Part shown: positions 16,665 to 25,632 of the stretch, one piece after another | How the letters are laid out: the number at the start of each line of letters is the position of its first letter | Numbering within the stretch: position 1 is the stretch's first letter | Origin: RUG14300 sp964561145 | Lineage (GTDB): Bacteria > Bacillota > Clostridia > Christensenellales > CAG-1252 | Assembly (NCBI GenBank): GCA_964561145.1 | Contig: CAZLNZ010000003.1 | Coordinates: forward strand, 1 to 64,000 | DNA: 64,000 nt | Direction: 5' to 3' | Made by a program: the position numbers and the translations under genes | Notes under the pieces: model-generated | Told to the model about the DNA's origin: nothing | The model's database searches: none | Seen by the model: only the letters and a program-made list of their open reading frames with translations

Positions 16665-18290
16665 ATGAAGCTAAGTTTTTTAGGTGCGGCAAGAGAAGTT
16701 ACCGGTAGCTGTTATTTGCTTGAGTTGAACGGAAAGAAGTGCTTAATAGACTGTGGAATGGCACAGGGACCTGATATTTACGAAAATCAAAGCATGCCTG
16801 TAAATCCTGCTACAATATCTGCCATATTTTTGACTCATGCACACATTGACCATTCGGGATTACTTCCAATGCTTTTTAAAAACGGGTATAAAGGAAAGGT
16901 GTATACGACGAAACCGACAAAAGCTCTTGCTCAGATTATGCTCGAAGATTCTGCACATATTCAAGAATCGGAAGCAGAGTGGCGTAACAGAAGAGCTAAG
17001 AGAAGCGGAGCTGAGAGCTATAAACCCCTTTATACTGCCGAGGATGTCATTAAGATGAATGCCAAGGGGTACAAGGCACTTGAATACGGACAATCTATAG
17101 AGATATTCAAGGGCTTAACTGCAACCTTTTATGACGCAGGACATTTACTGGGCTCAAGTAGTATTCTTTTAGAATGTACCGAAGGCGGAATCACGAAAAT
17201 AATAGTTTTTTCGGGAGACATAGGAAATGTAAATAAGCCTATTTTAAGAGATCCGACTTATTTAACTGAAGCCGATTATGTAATTACGGAATCGACTTAC
17301 GGCGATAGAGACGGTGAACCCTCTTGTGATCAAGTCAGAATTTTAACAGATGTAATACAGAGAACTCTTGATAGGGGCGGTAATGTTATAATACCGAGTT
17401 TTGCAATTGGTAGACTCCAAGAAATGCTCTTTTATTTAAGAGAGATTAAGGAAAGAAAATTGGTAAAAGGTCATACTAATTTCCCGGTATACGTAGACAG
17501 TCCGCTTGCTGTTAAGGCAACAAGAATATTTCAGAGAAAATTCGACTGTTTTGATGAGGAAACCACAGAGCTTATAAATAGCGGAATCAATCCGATAGCC
17601 TTTGATGATTTGATTTGTACTGAAAGTGTTGAAGAGTCTAAAGCCATTAATACTGATCCGATTCCTAAGGTGATACTTTCGGCAAGCGGAATGTGTGAAG
17701 CCGGACGTATTAGGCATCATCTAAAGTATAATTTATGGAGACCCGAGTCAACCGTTGTTTTTGTAGGCTATCAGGTCGAGGGAACGCTTGGAAGAATACT
17801 CCTCGATGGAGCAGAGTCTGTAAACTTGTTTGGTGAAAGAATAACCGTTAGAAGCGAAATTGTAAAGCTACCTCAAACAAGCTCTCATGCAGATAAAAGC
17901 GGATTGATTAAGTGGATAAAAAGCTATACACCTAAGCCGTTGCGTGTATTCGTAACCCATGGTGAAGAGAGTGTTGCCGTCGGGTATGCGGATTTATTGG
18001 TACACGAGTATAATATTAATGCGGTAGCCCCGATGTATAGCTCTGTTTGGGATTTATCTAGTAACGAATGTGTTGAAGAAGGAAGACCGAAGAAGGATAA
18101 ACAAAAGGAAAGAACCGATGTAAAAGATAATCAATATCCTAAAAGCGGTATGTTCGTTCGTTTAGAACAGGCAGGAAGAGAGTTGATGAAAGTTATAGAT
18201 GAAAATAGAGGCGGCACAAATTACGACCTCAAGCGTTTTTCCGAGGAACTTGAAAAGCTCTGTAAAAGATGGAAAAGGGAAGATAAATAG
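16665..18290 (+). CDS. MBL-fold beta-CASP hydrolase, RNA-processing type
   Basis: 541 aa. Residues 1-210 form a metallo-beta-lactamase fold with HAHIDHSG (HxHxDH) near residue 57, then GHLLGSSS and the metal-binding Asp in VFSGDIG. The following beta-CASP region contains ITESTYGDRDG, IPSFAIGRLQE, VILSASGMCEAGRIRHHL and a late His in FVTHGE. This is the COG1236/YSH1 architecture of CPSF-73-like nucleases found in many Clostridia. Expected activity: endo- or exoribonuclease. The C-terminal ~60 residues are a charged helical extension. It has its own promoter and converges with the alpha/beta hydrolase gene, 2 bp apart. Confidence 0.88.
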   Translation: MKLSFLGAAREVTGSCYLLELNGKKCLIDCGMAQGPDIYENQSMPVNPATISAIFLTHAHIDHSGLLPMLFKNGYKGKVYTTKPTKALAQIMLEDSAHIQESEAEWRNRRAKRSGAESYKPLYTAEDVIKMNAKGYKALEYGQSIEIFKGLTATFYDAGHLLGSSSILLECTEGGITKIIVFSGDIGNVNKPILRDPTYLTEADYVITESTYGDRDGEPSCDQVRILTDVIQRTLDRGGNVIIPSFAIGRLQEMLFYLREIKERKLVKGHTNFPVYVDSPLAVKATRIFQRKFDCFDEETTELINSGINPIAFDDLICTESVEESKAINTDPIPKVILSASGMCEAGRIRHHLKYNLWRPESTVVFVGYQVEGTLGRILLDGAESVNLFGERITVRSEIVKLPQTSSHADKSGLIKWIKSYTPKPLRVFVTHGEESVAVGYADLLVHEYNINAVAPMYSSVWDLSSNECVEEGRPKKDKQKERTDVKDNQYPKSGMFVRLEQAGRELMKVIDENRGGTNYDLKRFSEELEKLCKRWKREDK

Positions 18291-18292
18291 CG

Positions 18293-19210
18293 TTATTTAA
18301 ACAGCAAGGCTAGAAACTTGTAAATATCTTTAAGAACCTCGTCACGGTTGCTTTCAAATATCAGCTCGTGGCGAGCGTTTTTATATTCATTATACAGAAC
18401 GTTCTTTTTACCGTATTTTACATACTTATCGAATAGCTTTTGCGACAATTTACCATTGTCTGTTACGGAATCTTCAGAGCCTGATAAAATTAATATCGGA
18501 AAATCGTCTGCAATCGTTGAGAACTTCTTTTTGCTATACATCCAGTAGGAATTATTATAGTACGACTTATAGAATCCTAGGCTATAGACGAATTGGGCAC
18601 CGCAAAAAGGATCTTTTACGTAATCTTTGACACTTTTAACATCTCTCGTTAAGTAGGCGTAACGAAGTCTTTCTCCCTCGAAAGGAGCATTGTATTTCTT
18701 ATATTGGTAATTATATATTATATAAGCAGGAGTTTTATTGTCGACAAATCCGATTATTGTTCCTGCGATAATTCCAGCGAAGAACACGGGAAAGGTTCTC
18801 ATATACGATGCAGAACAAAGTATTGCTCCTGCTAAAAATCTGCTATGTTTAAACAGGTATGCTTGAGCAAGGGTTGCACCGTAGCCAAGTGCCAGAAGAA
18901 CGATTGGAAGATTATATTTTGCAAGGGAATGTTCCGTTAACAGGAACATATCCGAAACCGAATCTTGAAAGCTTTCTCCGTAGATTTCCCCTCTGTGATA
19001 GAAGCCCCCCGAGCTTTTACCATGACCTCGTAAATCTTGTCCGACAACAATAAAACCGTTTGCGTTTAAGAACCTCGCAAGGTAGTCGTAACGCATACAG
19101 TAATCTCCCATATCGTGAGCAAGCTGAATAACTCCTTTTGGATTGTCAACTTCGTCCCAGGCATAGCAGTATATATTGGTGCCCTTGTTTTCAAAGAAAA
19201 ATTCCTTCAT
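18293..19210 (-). CDS. Alpha/beta hydrolase (lysophospholipase-like) lacking the nucleophile Ser
   Basis: 305 aa, serine aminopeptidase S33/monoglyceride-lipase type. Recognisable parts: GVIQLAHDMGDYCMRYDYLA (oxyanion strand and helix), VGQDLRGHGKSSGG, the Asp strand LILSGSEDSVTDNG and the His element ARHELIFESNRDEVL. The nucleophile elbow, normally GHSxG, reads ALGYG at 107-111, so Gly109 stands where the catalytic Ser should be. Either the protein is inactive or the elbow has moved. Transcribed alone on the minus strand; no signal peptide. Confidence 0.85.
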   Translation of the reverse strand: MKEFFFENKGTNIYCYAWDEVDNPKGVIQLAHDMGDYCMRYDYLARFLNANGFIVVGQDLRGHGKSSGGFYHRGEIYGESFQDSVSDMFLLTEHSLAKYNLPIVLLALGYGATLAQAYLFKHSRFLAGAILCSASYMRTFPVFFAGIIAGTIIGFVDNKTPAYIIYNYQYKKYNAPFEGERLRYAYLTRDVKSVKDYVKDPFCGAQFVYSLGFYKSYYNNSYWMYSKKKFSTIADDFPILILSGSEDSVTDNGKLSQKLFDKYVKYGKKNVLYNEYKNARHELIFESNRDEVLKDIYKFLALLFK

Positions 19211-19287
19211 AATTCATTTATATTCTACAACACTTTAATAAAAAATACAACATGGATTTATAATTTTTAAAGAATAACCATATAATT

Positions 19288-20298
19288 ATGGATATGGGAA
19301 AGAAAATAATTGTATTAACCGGCGGTGGAACGGCAGGGCACGTTATACCTGCATTGGCAATAGTTGATGAGTTGAGGAAACAGTTTGATAGGATTGTTTT
19401 TATCGGTCGTTATGAGGGTATTGAGAAAAAACTTGCCCTGAATAAGGGGCTAGAGTATTACGGAACCGAAACGGTAAAACTAGAAAGAAGGAAGCTTCTG
19501 TCAAATATCAAGATACCGGCGAAGTTGGCAAAGGGAAGAAAGGAGGCTTCAAAGATTTTAAGAGAGATAAAAGCGGATGTTGTATTTGCCAAAGGCGGCT
19601 ATGCCTCATTACCGACTGTGTTAGCAGCCAAAGGTCTGGGGATTCCTATTATACTACACGAAAGCGACTATACATTGGGAGTTGCAAATAAGTTTTGTCT
19701 TAGGTTTGCAGATAAGCTATTAACTTCATTTGAGGAAACCTCTAAAAAGGGGATAGTTACGGGAAATCCGATAAGGGAAGAGATTTTTTTAGGCGAGGCA
19801 CGTAGGGTTGCTCTTGATAGTGAAAAACCCGTTCTTCTTTTTGTAGGAGGCTCCTCCGGTGCTAGAGCTATAGATGAATGCGTAAGAGAGAGCCTAGATA
19901 GGCTTGGTAATTACTATGTTATCCATATAAAGGGACGAGATTTTATATCAGATGAAAGAGAAGGATATCTTCCGTTGGATTATGTGGAGAATATATGGGA
20001 TTACTATAAAAGGGCAGACGTAGTAATAACAAGAGCGGGTGCTAATGCTTTGTCCGAGCTTATAGCTTTAGGAAAAAAGATACTTGCGATTCCTCTGCCT
20101 AAGGGCGGGAGCCGAGGTGATCAAGTATTGAATGCGGAATATTATGAGAGATCGGGTAAGTTGACGGTTTTAAGACAAGAGGAGCTATCACCCGAAACGT
20201 TAGTCAAAGCTATTGAAAAAGTCTTGAGAAAAAAGGAATTACCCATGATATATGAAACTAATATAGAGAGAGTTGTAAAGGAAATAATTGATACCTAA
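19288..20298 (+). CDS. murG: UDP-GlcNAc:lipid I N-acetylglucosaminyltransferase (MurG family)
   Basis: 336 aa. N-terminal LTGGGTAGHVIPALAI is the MurG G-loop that contacts lipid I, with AKGGYASLPTVLAAKGLGIP and IILHESDYTLGVANKF typical of the N-domain. The C-domain has LLFVGGSSGARAIDE and the UDP-GlcNAc site VITRAGANALSELIALGKK followed by IPLPKGGSRGDQVLNAEYY. The canonical HAGAGT segment is TRAGAN here, a variant seen in Clostridia homologues. Cytoplasmic-face peptidoglycan enzyme. No other mur genes nearby, so it may be a second copy or the sole one; this cannot be decided here. Confidence 0.88.
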   Translation: MDMGKKIIVLTGGGTAGHVIPALAIVDELRKQFDRIVFIGRYEGIEKKLALNKGLEYYGTETVKLERRKLLSNIKIPAKLAKGRKEASKILREIKADVVFAKGGYASLPTVLAAKGLGIPIILHESDYTLGVANKFCLRFADKLLTSFEETSKKGIVTGNPIREEIFLGEARRVALDSEKPVLLFVGGSSGARAIDECVRESLDRLGNYYVIHIKGRDFISDEREGYLPLDYVENIWDYYKRADVVITRAGANALSELIALGKKILAIPLPKGGSRGDQVLNAEYYERSGKLTVLRQEELSPETLVKAIEKVLRKKELPMIYETNIERVVKEIIDT

Positions 20299-20343
20299 CG
20301 TACTTATTTTACAAAAAATGCCTAAAATATGGTATAAACTCTC

Positions 20344-20372
20344 TTGACAAAGCTTATACTCAGTATTATAAT
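20344..20372 (+). promoter_or_regulatory. groESL sigma-A promoter
   Basis: Consensus -35 TTGACA (20344-20349), 17-bp spacer and -10 TATAAT (20367-20372). The start point would fall at the edge of the CIRCE operator. Confidence 0.85.
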
Positions 20373-20375
20373 TAA

Positions 20376-20402
20376 TTAGCACTCAAGAGTTAAGAGTGCT
20401 AG
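20376..20402 (+). promoter_or_regulatory. CIRCE operator (HrcA binding site)
   Basis: TTAGCACTC (20376-20384), 9-bp spacer, GAGTGCTAG (20394-20402): one mismatch from the consensus inverted repeat. Its position over the transcription start and before groES means HrcA repression with heat induction. Confidence 0.95.
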
Positions 20403-20427
20403 CAAAATAATAACGGAGGTATTAAAA

Positions 20428-20712
20428 ATGAAATATAGACCTTTATTTGATAAAATAATCGTAGAGCCTGTTCAAGCTCAAGAGACTACTAAAAGCGGTT
20501 TGATTATTACCGGAGGAACTAAGGAGGTTCCGCAGCTTGGAAAGGTTGTAGCAGTCGGTCCCGGCGGTACACCCGATGGTAAGGAACTCAAAATGGTAGT
20601 ATCGGTAGGCGATACCGTTGTATACGGCAAATATAAGGGCGTAGAAATCAAATACGACGACAAGGATATGCTCGTATTAAGTCTGCAAGATATTCTTGCG
20701 GTTGCTGAATAA
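20428..20712 (+). CDS. groS: Co-chaperonin GroES
   Basis: 94 aa, full length. PLFDKIIVEPVQAQETTKSG (N-terminal strand and mobile loop), GGTKEVPQLGKVVAVGPG, VGDTVVYGKYKGVEIKYDD and the tail MLVLSLQDILAV are typical. It forms the heptameric lid of GroEL in the cytoplasm. ATG with AACGGAGG upstream. First gene of the CIRCE-controlled operon, 14 bp before groEL. Confidence 0.97.
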   Translation: MKYRPLFDKIIVEPVQAQETTKSGLIITGGTKEVPQLGKVVAVGPGGTPDGKELKMVVSVGDTVVYGKYKGVEIKYDDKDMLVLSLQDILAVAE

Positions 20713-20726
20713 TTGGAGGTAATATT

Positions 20727-22352
20727 ATGGCTAAACAATTTAAATACGGAGAAGAAGCAAGAAAGGCACTTGAAACAGGTGTGAACGTTCTAGCGGATAC
20801 CGTCAAAATCACATTGGGACCTAAGGGACGTAATGTGGTGCTTGAGAGTAAATACGGTGCACCCCTTATCACAAACGATGGTGTTACTATAGCTAAGGAA
20901 ATAGAACTCGAAGATCCCTTTGAAAACATGGGAGCACAGCTAATTAGAGAGGTTAGCGTGAAGACCAATGATATAGCGGGAGACGGAACAACAACCGCCG
21001 CAATCCTTGCGCAAGCAATGGTTAGAGAGGGACATAAGAATGTTGCAGCGGGTGCAAATCCTGTTTTACTTAAGAAAGGTATGTTGAAAATGTCCGATGC
21101 TGCACAAACCGCACTTGAGGAGATTAGCAAGCCTATCACGGATAAAAAGGGAATTACTCAGGTTGCAAGCATTTCAGCAGGCGATGAAAGCGTTGGTATG
21201 ATGATTAGCGATGCGATGGAAAAGGTCGGAAAGGACGGCGTTATCACGATCGATGAGGGCAAAACCGCAAAGACAGAGCTTAATGTTGTTGAGGGTATGC
21301 AATTTGACCGTGGATACGCATCTCCCTATTTCGTAACCAATTCAGATAAGATGACTGCAGAATTCGACAATCCTGTTATTTTGATTACAGATAGCAAAAT
21401 TTCATCCTTCCAAGAGCTTATCCCCATTCTTGATCCAGTTATTCAAGCCGGACTTAGAATAGTAATTATTGCAGACGATTTTGAGGGTGACGCACTTACC
21501 AATTTGGTATTTAACCGCATTAAGGGCATATTGAATGTTGTAGCAGTCAAAGCCCCTGCTTTCGGTGATAGAAGAAAGGCCATGCTTGAGGATATCGCTA
21601 TTTTGACAGGTGGTACCGTTATAAGCAGTGACGTTGGTTTGGATTTAAGCAAGGTAACTCTTGATATGCTCGGTCGTGCACGTCTGGTTAAGGTTGACAA
21701 AGATAACACTACTATTGTCGGCGGCAACGGAGATAAACAAAATATACAATATCGTATAGCTATGATTCGTACGCTTATCGCAAATGAGACTAGCGATTAT
21801 GACAAGAGCAAACTTCAAGAAAGATTGGCAAAGCTTAGCGGCGGAGTAGGAGTAATCAGTGTCGGTGCTGCAACTGAAATCGAGCTCAAGGAAAAGAAGC
21901 TTAGAATGGAAGATGCACTCGCAGCAACACGTGCAGCAGTCGAAGAGGGTATAGTTCCCGGTGGCGGTACAGCTCTTGTTTCCATAATTGCAAGGCTGAA
22001 AAAGGAAGCAGAGGTATTGAACGGTGACGAAAGAACGGGTGCAAACACCGTAATAAAGGCATTAGAAGAACCGATCCGTCAAATAGCTATTAATGCAGGT
22101 GAAGAGGGCAGCGTAGTGTTTAATAATGTTTATAACGGTGTACAAGAGGATCCTAACTATGGTTACGATGCTTTAAACGGAGTATATGGCAATATGACCG
22201 AAAAGGGTATCATCGATCCCACAAAGGTTACAAGAACCGCATTGCAAAACGCAATCAGCGTAGCTTCGACCTTGTTGACCACCGAGTCACTTGTGGCAAG
22301 CATTCCCGAACCTCCCGCACCTGTAGCCCCTGCTCAAGGTGGAATGTATTAA
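20727..22352 (+). CDS. groL: Chaperonin GroEL
   Basis: 541 aa, usual length. ATP-site motifs: TLGPKGRNVVLESKYGAP and DGVTIAKEIELEDPFENMGA at the N-terminus, DGTTTAAILAQ for ATP hydrolysis, EGIVPGGGTALV in the late equatorial domain. The C-terminus ends in a short Gly/Met tail (AQGGMY) rather than a long GGM repeat. It folds proteins in a tetradecameric ring with GroES, under the same HrcA/CIRCE control. A terminator follows about 60 bp later. Confidence 0.98.
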   Translation: MAKQFKYGEEARKALETGVNVLADTVKITLGPKGRNVVLESKYGAPLITNDGVTIAKEIELEDPFENMGAQLIREVSVKTNDIAGDGTTTAAILAQAMVREGHKNVAAGANPVLLKKGMLKMSDAAQTALEEISKPITDKKGITQVASISAGDESVGMMISDAMEKVGKDGVITIDEGKTAKTELNVVEGMQFDRGYASPYFVTNSDKMTAEFDNPVILITDSKISSFQELIPILDPVIQAGLRIVIIADDFEGDALTNLVFNRIKGILNVVAVKAPAFGDRRKAMLEDIAILTGGTVISSDVGLDLSKVTLDMLGRARLVKVDKDNTTIVGGNGDKQNIQYRIAMIRTLIANETSDYDKSKLQERLAKLSGGVGVISVGAATEIELKEKKLRMEDALAATRAAVEEGIVPGGGTALVSIIARLKKEAEVLNGDERTGANTVIKALEEPIRQIAINAGEEGSVVFNNVYNGVQEDPNYGYDALNGVYGNMTEKGIIDPTKVTRTALQNAISVASTLLTTESLVASIPEPPAPVAPAQGGMY

Positions 22353-22408
22353 GATTTCGTGTCAAATATCGGGGTGTAATCCCCACCGATTCGTTAAAAA
22401 AAACAATT

Positions 22409-22449
22409 AACTTCTCGACCATTTATATGTGGCTGAGAAGTTTTTTTTG
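22409..22449 (+). terminator. Rho-independent terminator of groESL
   Basis: CTTCTC (22411-22416) with GAGAAG (22435-22440), flanked by A and T, then eight T. A second hairpin (CGGGG/CCCC at about 22370-22386) lies between it and the groEL stop. Confidence 0.8.
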
Positions 22450-22545
22450 TTATTCAACGATAAAGGAAAAGAGAAATCGGCTATTCGATTGATAAAGAAA
22501 AATGAGAATGTTGAATTTTTAAGATAATTAATAGTGTTTGTAGGG

Positions 22546-22574
22546 TTGAAAAAAAACAATTTTTAGCTTATAAT
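22546..22574 (+). promoter_or_regulatory. Sigma-A-type promoter
   Basis: -35 TTGAAA (22546-22551), 17-bp spacer, -10 TATAAT (22569-22574). Drives the permease gene and, with no terminator between them, probably the TIR-LRR gene. Confidence 0.7.
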
Positions 22575-22646
22575 TAATATGGTCAATTTTTGGCATAATA
22601 TAAAATCGAAAAAATTGACATGTTTATTTTTAGGGACGGAGGCTTT

Positions 22647-23951
22647 ATGGCGGCACTAATCATAGTATGCATAACGTGTCTATTGATGATACTAAGCATC
22701 TTATTCTTTCCAAAAATTAAGATTGGTAAGAAATTTTCTGTTGATACCTACTGGGTCGTTGTACTAATCGGTGCCATTGTCATAATTGCGTCGGGACAAA
22801 TCGATCTTGGGACCTTAGGTCATAAGCTTACGGAGAACACTGCTGTAAACCCTTTAAAAATATTGGTGCTTTTCATATCGATGACGGTACTATCTATATT
22901 CTTGGATGAACTAGGATTCTTCCGTTATCTTGCGAATTTGACCTTAAAGCATGCAGGTGGAAGTCAGAGGAAACTCTTTACGGTTCTCTTCTTTACCGTA
23001 TCCATTCTTACAGCCTTTACCTCAAATGACATAATCATATTGACCTTTACTCCTTTTATTTGTTATTTTGCAAAGAATGCGAAGATCAATCCTATACCAT
23101 ATTTGGTCGGCGAGTTTATAGCTGCAAATACAATGAGCATGTTGTTTGTAATTGGAAATCCAACCAATATTTACATTGCGACAGCTTACGGAGTCAATTT
23201 CGTTGAGTATTTTAAGGTAATGGCAGTTCCTACGATAGTAGCAACTCTTGTAGCATATGGATTGCTTATGCTCGTATTTATGAAAAAACTGTCGGAAAAG
23301 GTGGAGCCCGAGCTTGAAGAGGTTAAAATCGAGGAAAAAGCCCTATTGATTATAGGTATAATTCATCTCAGCGTATGTACGGTATTGCTTGCCGTTTGTT
23401 CATACATAGACGTTGAAATGTGGATTATTTCTTTATCCTTTGCCATTTGTCTGTTTATTGTGGTACTTATCACTTGTCTTATCAAGAAAAGACGCCCCAA
23501 GGAATTACTGGGAACCATCAAGAGATTGCCCTGGCAGTTGATTCCCTTCGTGCTTTCTATGTTTGTGATGGTGCTTTCACTAACAGAGAACGGAATAACC
23601 GCCAAAATCGGAGAGTTCTTCGGAGACAGCAGTGTAATCGTCAAATACGGTGCGTCGTCTTTCTTGGCGGCAAATCTAATCAACAATATACCTATGAGCG
23701 TATTGTTCTGTCCTATAATGTCATCGTTAGAGGGAACAACGCTATTAAAGGCAGTCTATGCTACAATAGTGGGTTCTAACCTTGGTGCTTATTTAACTCC
23801 TATCGGTGCACTTGCCGGAATTATGTGGACAAACCTACTAAAGGAGCATGACGTTAAATTTGGATACCTTGATTTTACGAAATACGGTGTGATCATATCA
23901 TTACCGACTACCGCGGCATGCCTCGGTATGCTTGCTATAATGCTACTATAA
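22647..23951 (+). CDS. ArsB/SLC13-type anion permease
   Basis: 434 aa from the ATG at 22647, which has GGAGG at 22638-22642; an in-frame ATG at 22620 lacks one. About 10-11 membrane helices with a central cytoplasmic loop (KKLSEKVEPELEEVKIEEK). Two repeated halves of the ion-transporter superfamily are visible: TAFTSNDIIILTFTPF in the first and NLINNIPMSVLFCPIM in the second, each an unwound-helix substrate motif, plus IVGSNLGAYLTPIGALAGIMW near the end. The family moves arsenite, citrate, sulfate or Na+/H+; no arsR or arsA is nearby, so the substrate stays open. The TIR-LRR gene begins 31 bp downstream. Confidence 0.88.
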   Translation: MAALIIVCITCLLMILSILFFPKIKIGKKFSVDTYWVVVLIGAIVIIASGQIDLGTLGHKLTENTAVNPLKILVLFISMTVLSIFLDELGFFRYLANLTLKHAGGSQRKLFTVLFFTVSILTAFTSNDIIILTFTPFICYFAKNAKINPIPYLVGEFIAANTMSMLFVIGNPTNIYIATAYGVNFVEYFKVMAVPTIVATLVAYGLLMLVFMKKLSEKVEPELEEVKIEEKALLIIGIIHLSVCTVLLAVCSYIDVEMWIISLSFAICLFIVVLITCLIKKRRPKELLGTIKRLPWQLIPFVLSMFVMVLSLTENGITAKIGEFFGDSSVIVKYGASSFLAANLINNIPMSVLFCPIMSSLEGTTLLKAVYATIVGSNLGAYLTPIGALAGIMWTNLLKEHDVKFGYLDFTKYGVIISLPTTAACLGMLAIMLL

Positions 23952-23982
23952 GCATAGACTAATTCTATGAGGAGGATACATA

Positions 23983-25563
23983 ATGGAAAATGTAACCGAT
24001 TTTAAGGATAAAATATCCATTGAACCCTACGAAGGGAATGAGGCTTACCTTTTTGTAAGCTATTCTCACGTTGACACTGCGATGGTTAACGAGGTTGTGG
24101 AGGCATTGGATAGAGAAAAGTACCGTATGTGGTATGATGATGCAATGGAAATCGGTGACGATTTCAGAGAGGAGCTGAAGGAAAGAATTAAAAACAGCTG
24201 TGGAGTTTTGGTTTTCATTTCCGACAATTCGATGGCATCAAAATACTGCGGAATGGAGATTATTACAGCCTTCAAGTATGATAAGAGAATATACCCCGTT
24301 TACCTTTCCGAAACGGCTGTTATTCCCAATTCGCTAAGGTTTATTCTTGATAATCTTCAACATGTAAAGAGCGAGGGCATTCATATCGATAAATATATGC
24401 AAAAGCTTATTTCAAGTCTCCCTACAGAGGCAATGAGGGCTTTGCATGTCGAAAACGGTGTTTTGGTTAAGTGTAAGGATGGAAGCCCTTACCTAAGTAT
24501 GCCCGCAGGGGTTACCGAGATAGGTCCGGCTGCTTTTAAGAACTGTGAGAAGCTTGAGAGAATAGAATTCGGCAAAGAACTCAGAGTAATTAAGGGTGAA
24601 GCCTTCCGTGGCTGCAAGGGACTAAAAGAGGTTAGATTCGGCAAACAAATACGTTCTGTCGGGGACAGCGTTTTCCGTGATTGTATTAATCTTGAACGAG
24701 TAATCGTTGAAAACGGTGAAATGGAAATAGGCGAACGTGCTTTTGAAAACTGTGCAAAACTTAAATACATATCCCTTCCTGACAGCATGGCAGAGATATA
24801 TGGCGGGGTTTTCAATAGTTGTAAATCTTTAGAAAGTATCAATCTTCCCGAAGCATTGATTGTTTTGGGTGAGAGTTCTTTTGCCGACTGCGCAAGCTTA
24901 AGGGAGATAGAGATTCCTCCTTTTGTCGCTAAGATCGACGATATGGTATTTAATGGTTGTACGGGACTTGAAAGAATAGTATTTAGAGGCAATGTTCAGA
25001 AGATTGGAAAGAATGCATTTAAGGATTGCAGTTCTTTGCGTAGCATTTTTATTCCTGCTTCCGTCAATTTCATGGGAACGAGCCCCTTTAGAGGCTGCAA
25101 AAATCTTGTCGAGATAAAGGCAGATCCCAAGAGCAAGAATTACAAAACCGTTGACAGTGTATTGTTTAATAAGAGTAAGTCAAAGCTTATTTGCTTCCCT
25201 GCTTGCACTGAAATAAGAGAATATGTTATTCCCGATAGTGTTACAAATATTAGTGACTGGGCATTCTGTGATTGTGAAAACCTTGCTAAGGTTACAATTC
25301 CCGACAGCGTCTATGAGATTGGTGAAGGTGCCTTTTATAATTGTACATCATTAAGGGAATTGATTATTCCCGAAAGCGTAAGCCGTATAGATGATATTGC
25401 TTTTAGAGGATGTACTTCATTGGAAAGACTTGTAGTTCCCGATTCCGTTGTAGATTTTGGATGGGGCGTATTAAACGGATGTGAAAATGTAACGGTTATT
25501 TGTTCTAACAACTCTGTAGCCGCTTCCTATTGCGATAAGAAGAACATCAAACATCACGAGTAA
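23983..25563 (+). CDS. TIR domain fused to BspA-type leucine-rich repeats
   Basis: 526 aa, no signal peptide, so cytoplasmic. Residues 20-145 are a TIR domain: box 1 LFVSYSHVD (23-31), WYDDAMEIGDDF (50-61), then VLVFISDNS and the helix SKYCGMEI in which Glu92 matches the catalytic Glu of TIR NAD-hydrolases. From about 150 to the end lie roughly 15 LRR_5 repeats of 23 residues (IPDSV..I..GAFY.C.SL pattern), with a short break near 365-385. ATG at 23983 with GAGGAGG. TIR-LRR fusions occur in bacteria and are suspected immune sensors; here the order is TIR first, LRR second. Probably co-transcribed with the permease. Confidence 0.92.
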   Translation: MENVTDFKDKISIEPYEGNEAYLFVSYSHVDTAMVNEVVEALDREKYRMWYDDAMEIGDDFREELKERIKNSCGVLVFISDNSMASKYCGMEIITAFKYDKRIYPVYLSETAVIPNSLRFILDNLQHVKSEGIHIDKYMQKLISSLPTEAMRALHVENGVLVKCKDGSPYLSMPAGVTEIGPAAFKNCEKLERIEFGKELRVIKGEAFRGCKGLKEVRFGKQIRSVGDSVFRDCINLERVIVENGEMEIGERAFENCAKLKYISLPDSMAEIYGGVFNSCKSLESINLPEALIVLGESSFADCASLREIEIPPFVAKIDDMVFNGCTGLERIVFRGNVQKIGKNAFKDCSSLRSIFIPASVNFMGTSPFRGCKNLVEIKADPKSKNYKTVDSVLFNKSKSKLICFPACTEIREYVIPDSVTNISDWAFCDCENLAKVTIPDSVYEIGEGAFYNCTSLRELIIPESVSRIDDIAFRGCTSLERLVVPDSVVDFGWGVLNGCENVTVICSNNSVAASYCDKKNIKHHE

Positions 25564-25575
25564 AAAAAGCATAAC

Positions 25576-25632
25576 AAAAGCACGTGGTCACTATAACCCC
25601 AATTCGGTTAACGTTTTCCACGTGCTTTTTTT
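25576..25632. terminator. Bidirectional terminator
   Basis: AAAAGCACGTGG (25577-25588) pairs with CCACGTGCTTTTTT (25618-25631). Serves both the TIR-LRR gene (+) and the thioesterase gene (-), whose stop lies inside the right arm. Confidence 0.85.

Noticed and set aside
20648..21139. 163-aa minus-strand frame opposite groES/groEL
   Set aside because: Shadow of the groEL codon pattern; overlaps a certain gene and has no ribosome site.
24489..24992. 167-aa minus-strand frame opposite the LRR repeats
   Set aside because: Generated by the repetitive LRR coding sequence on the other strand.
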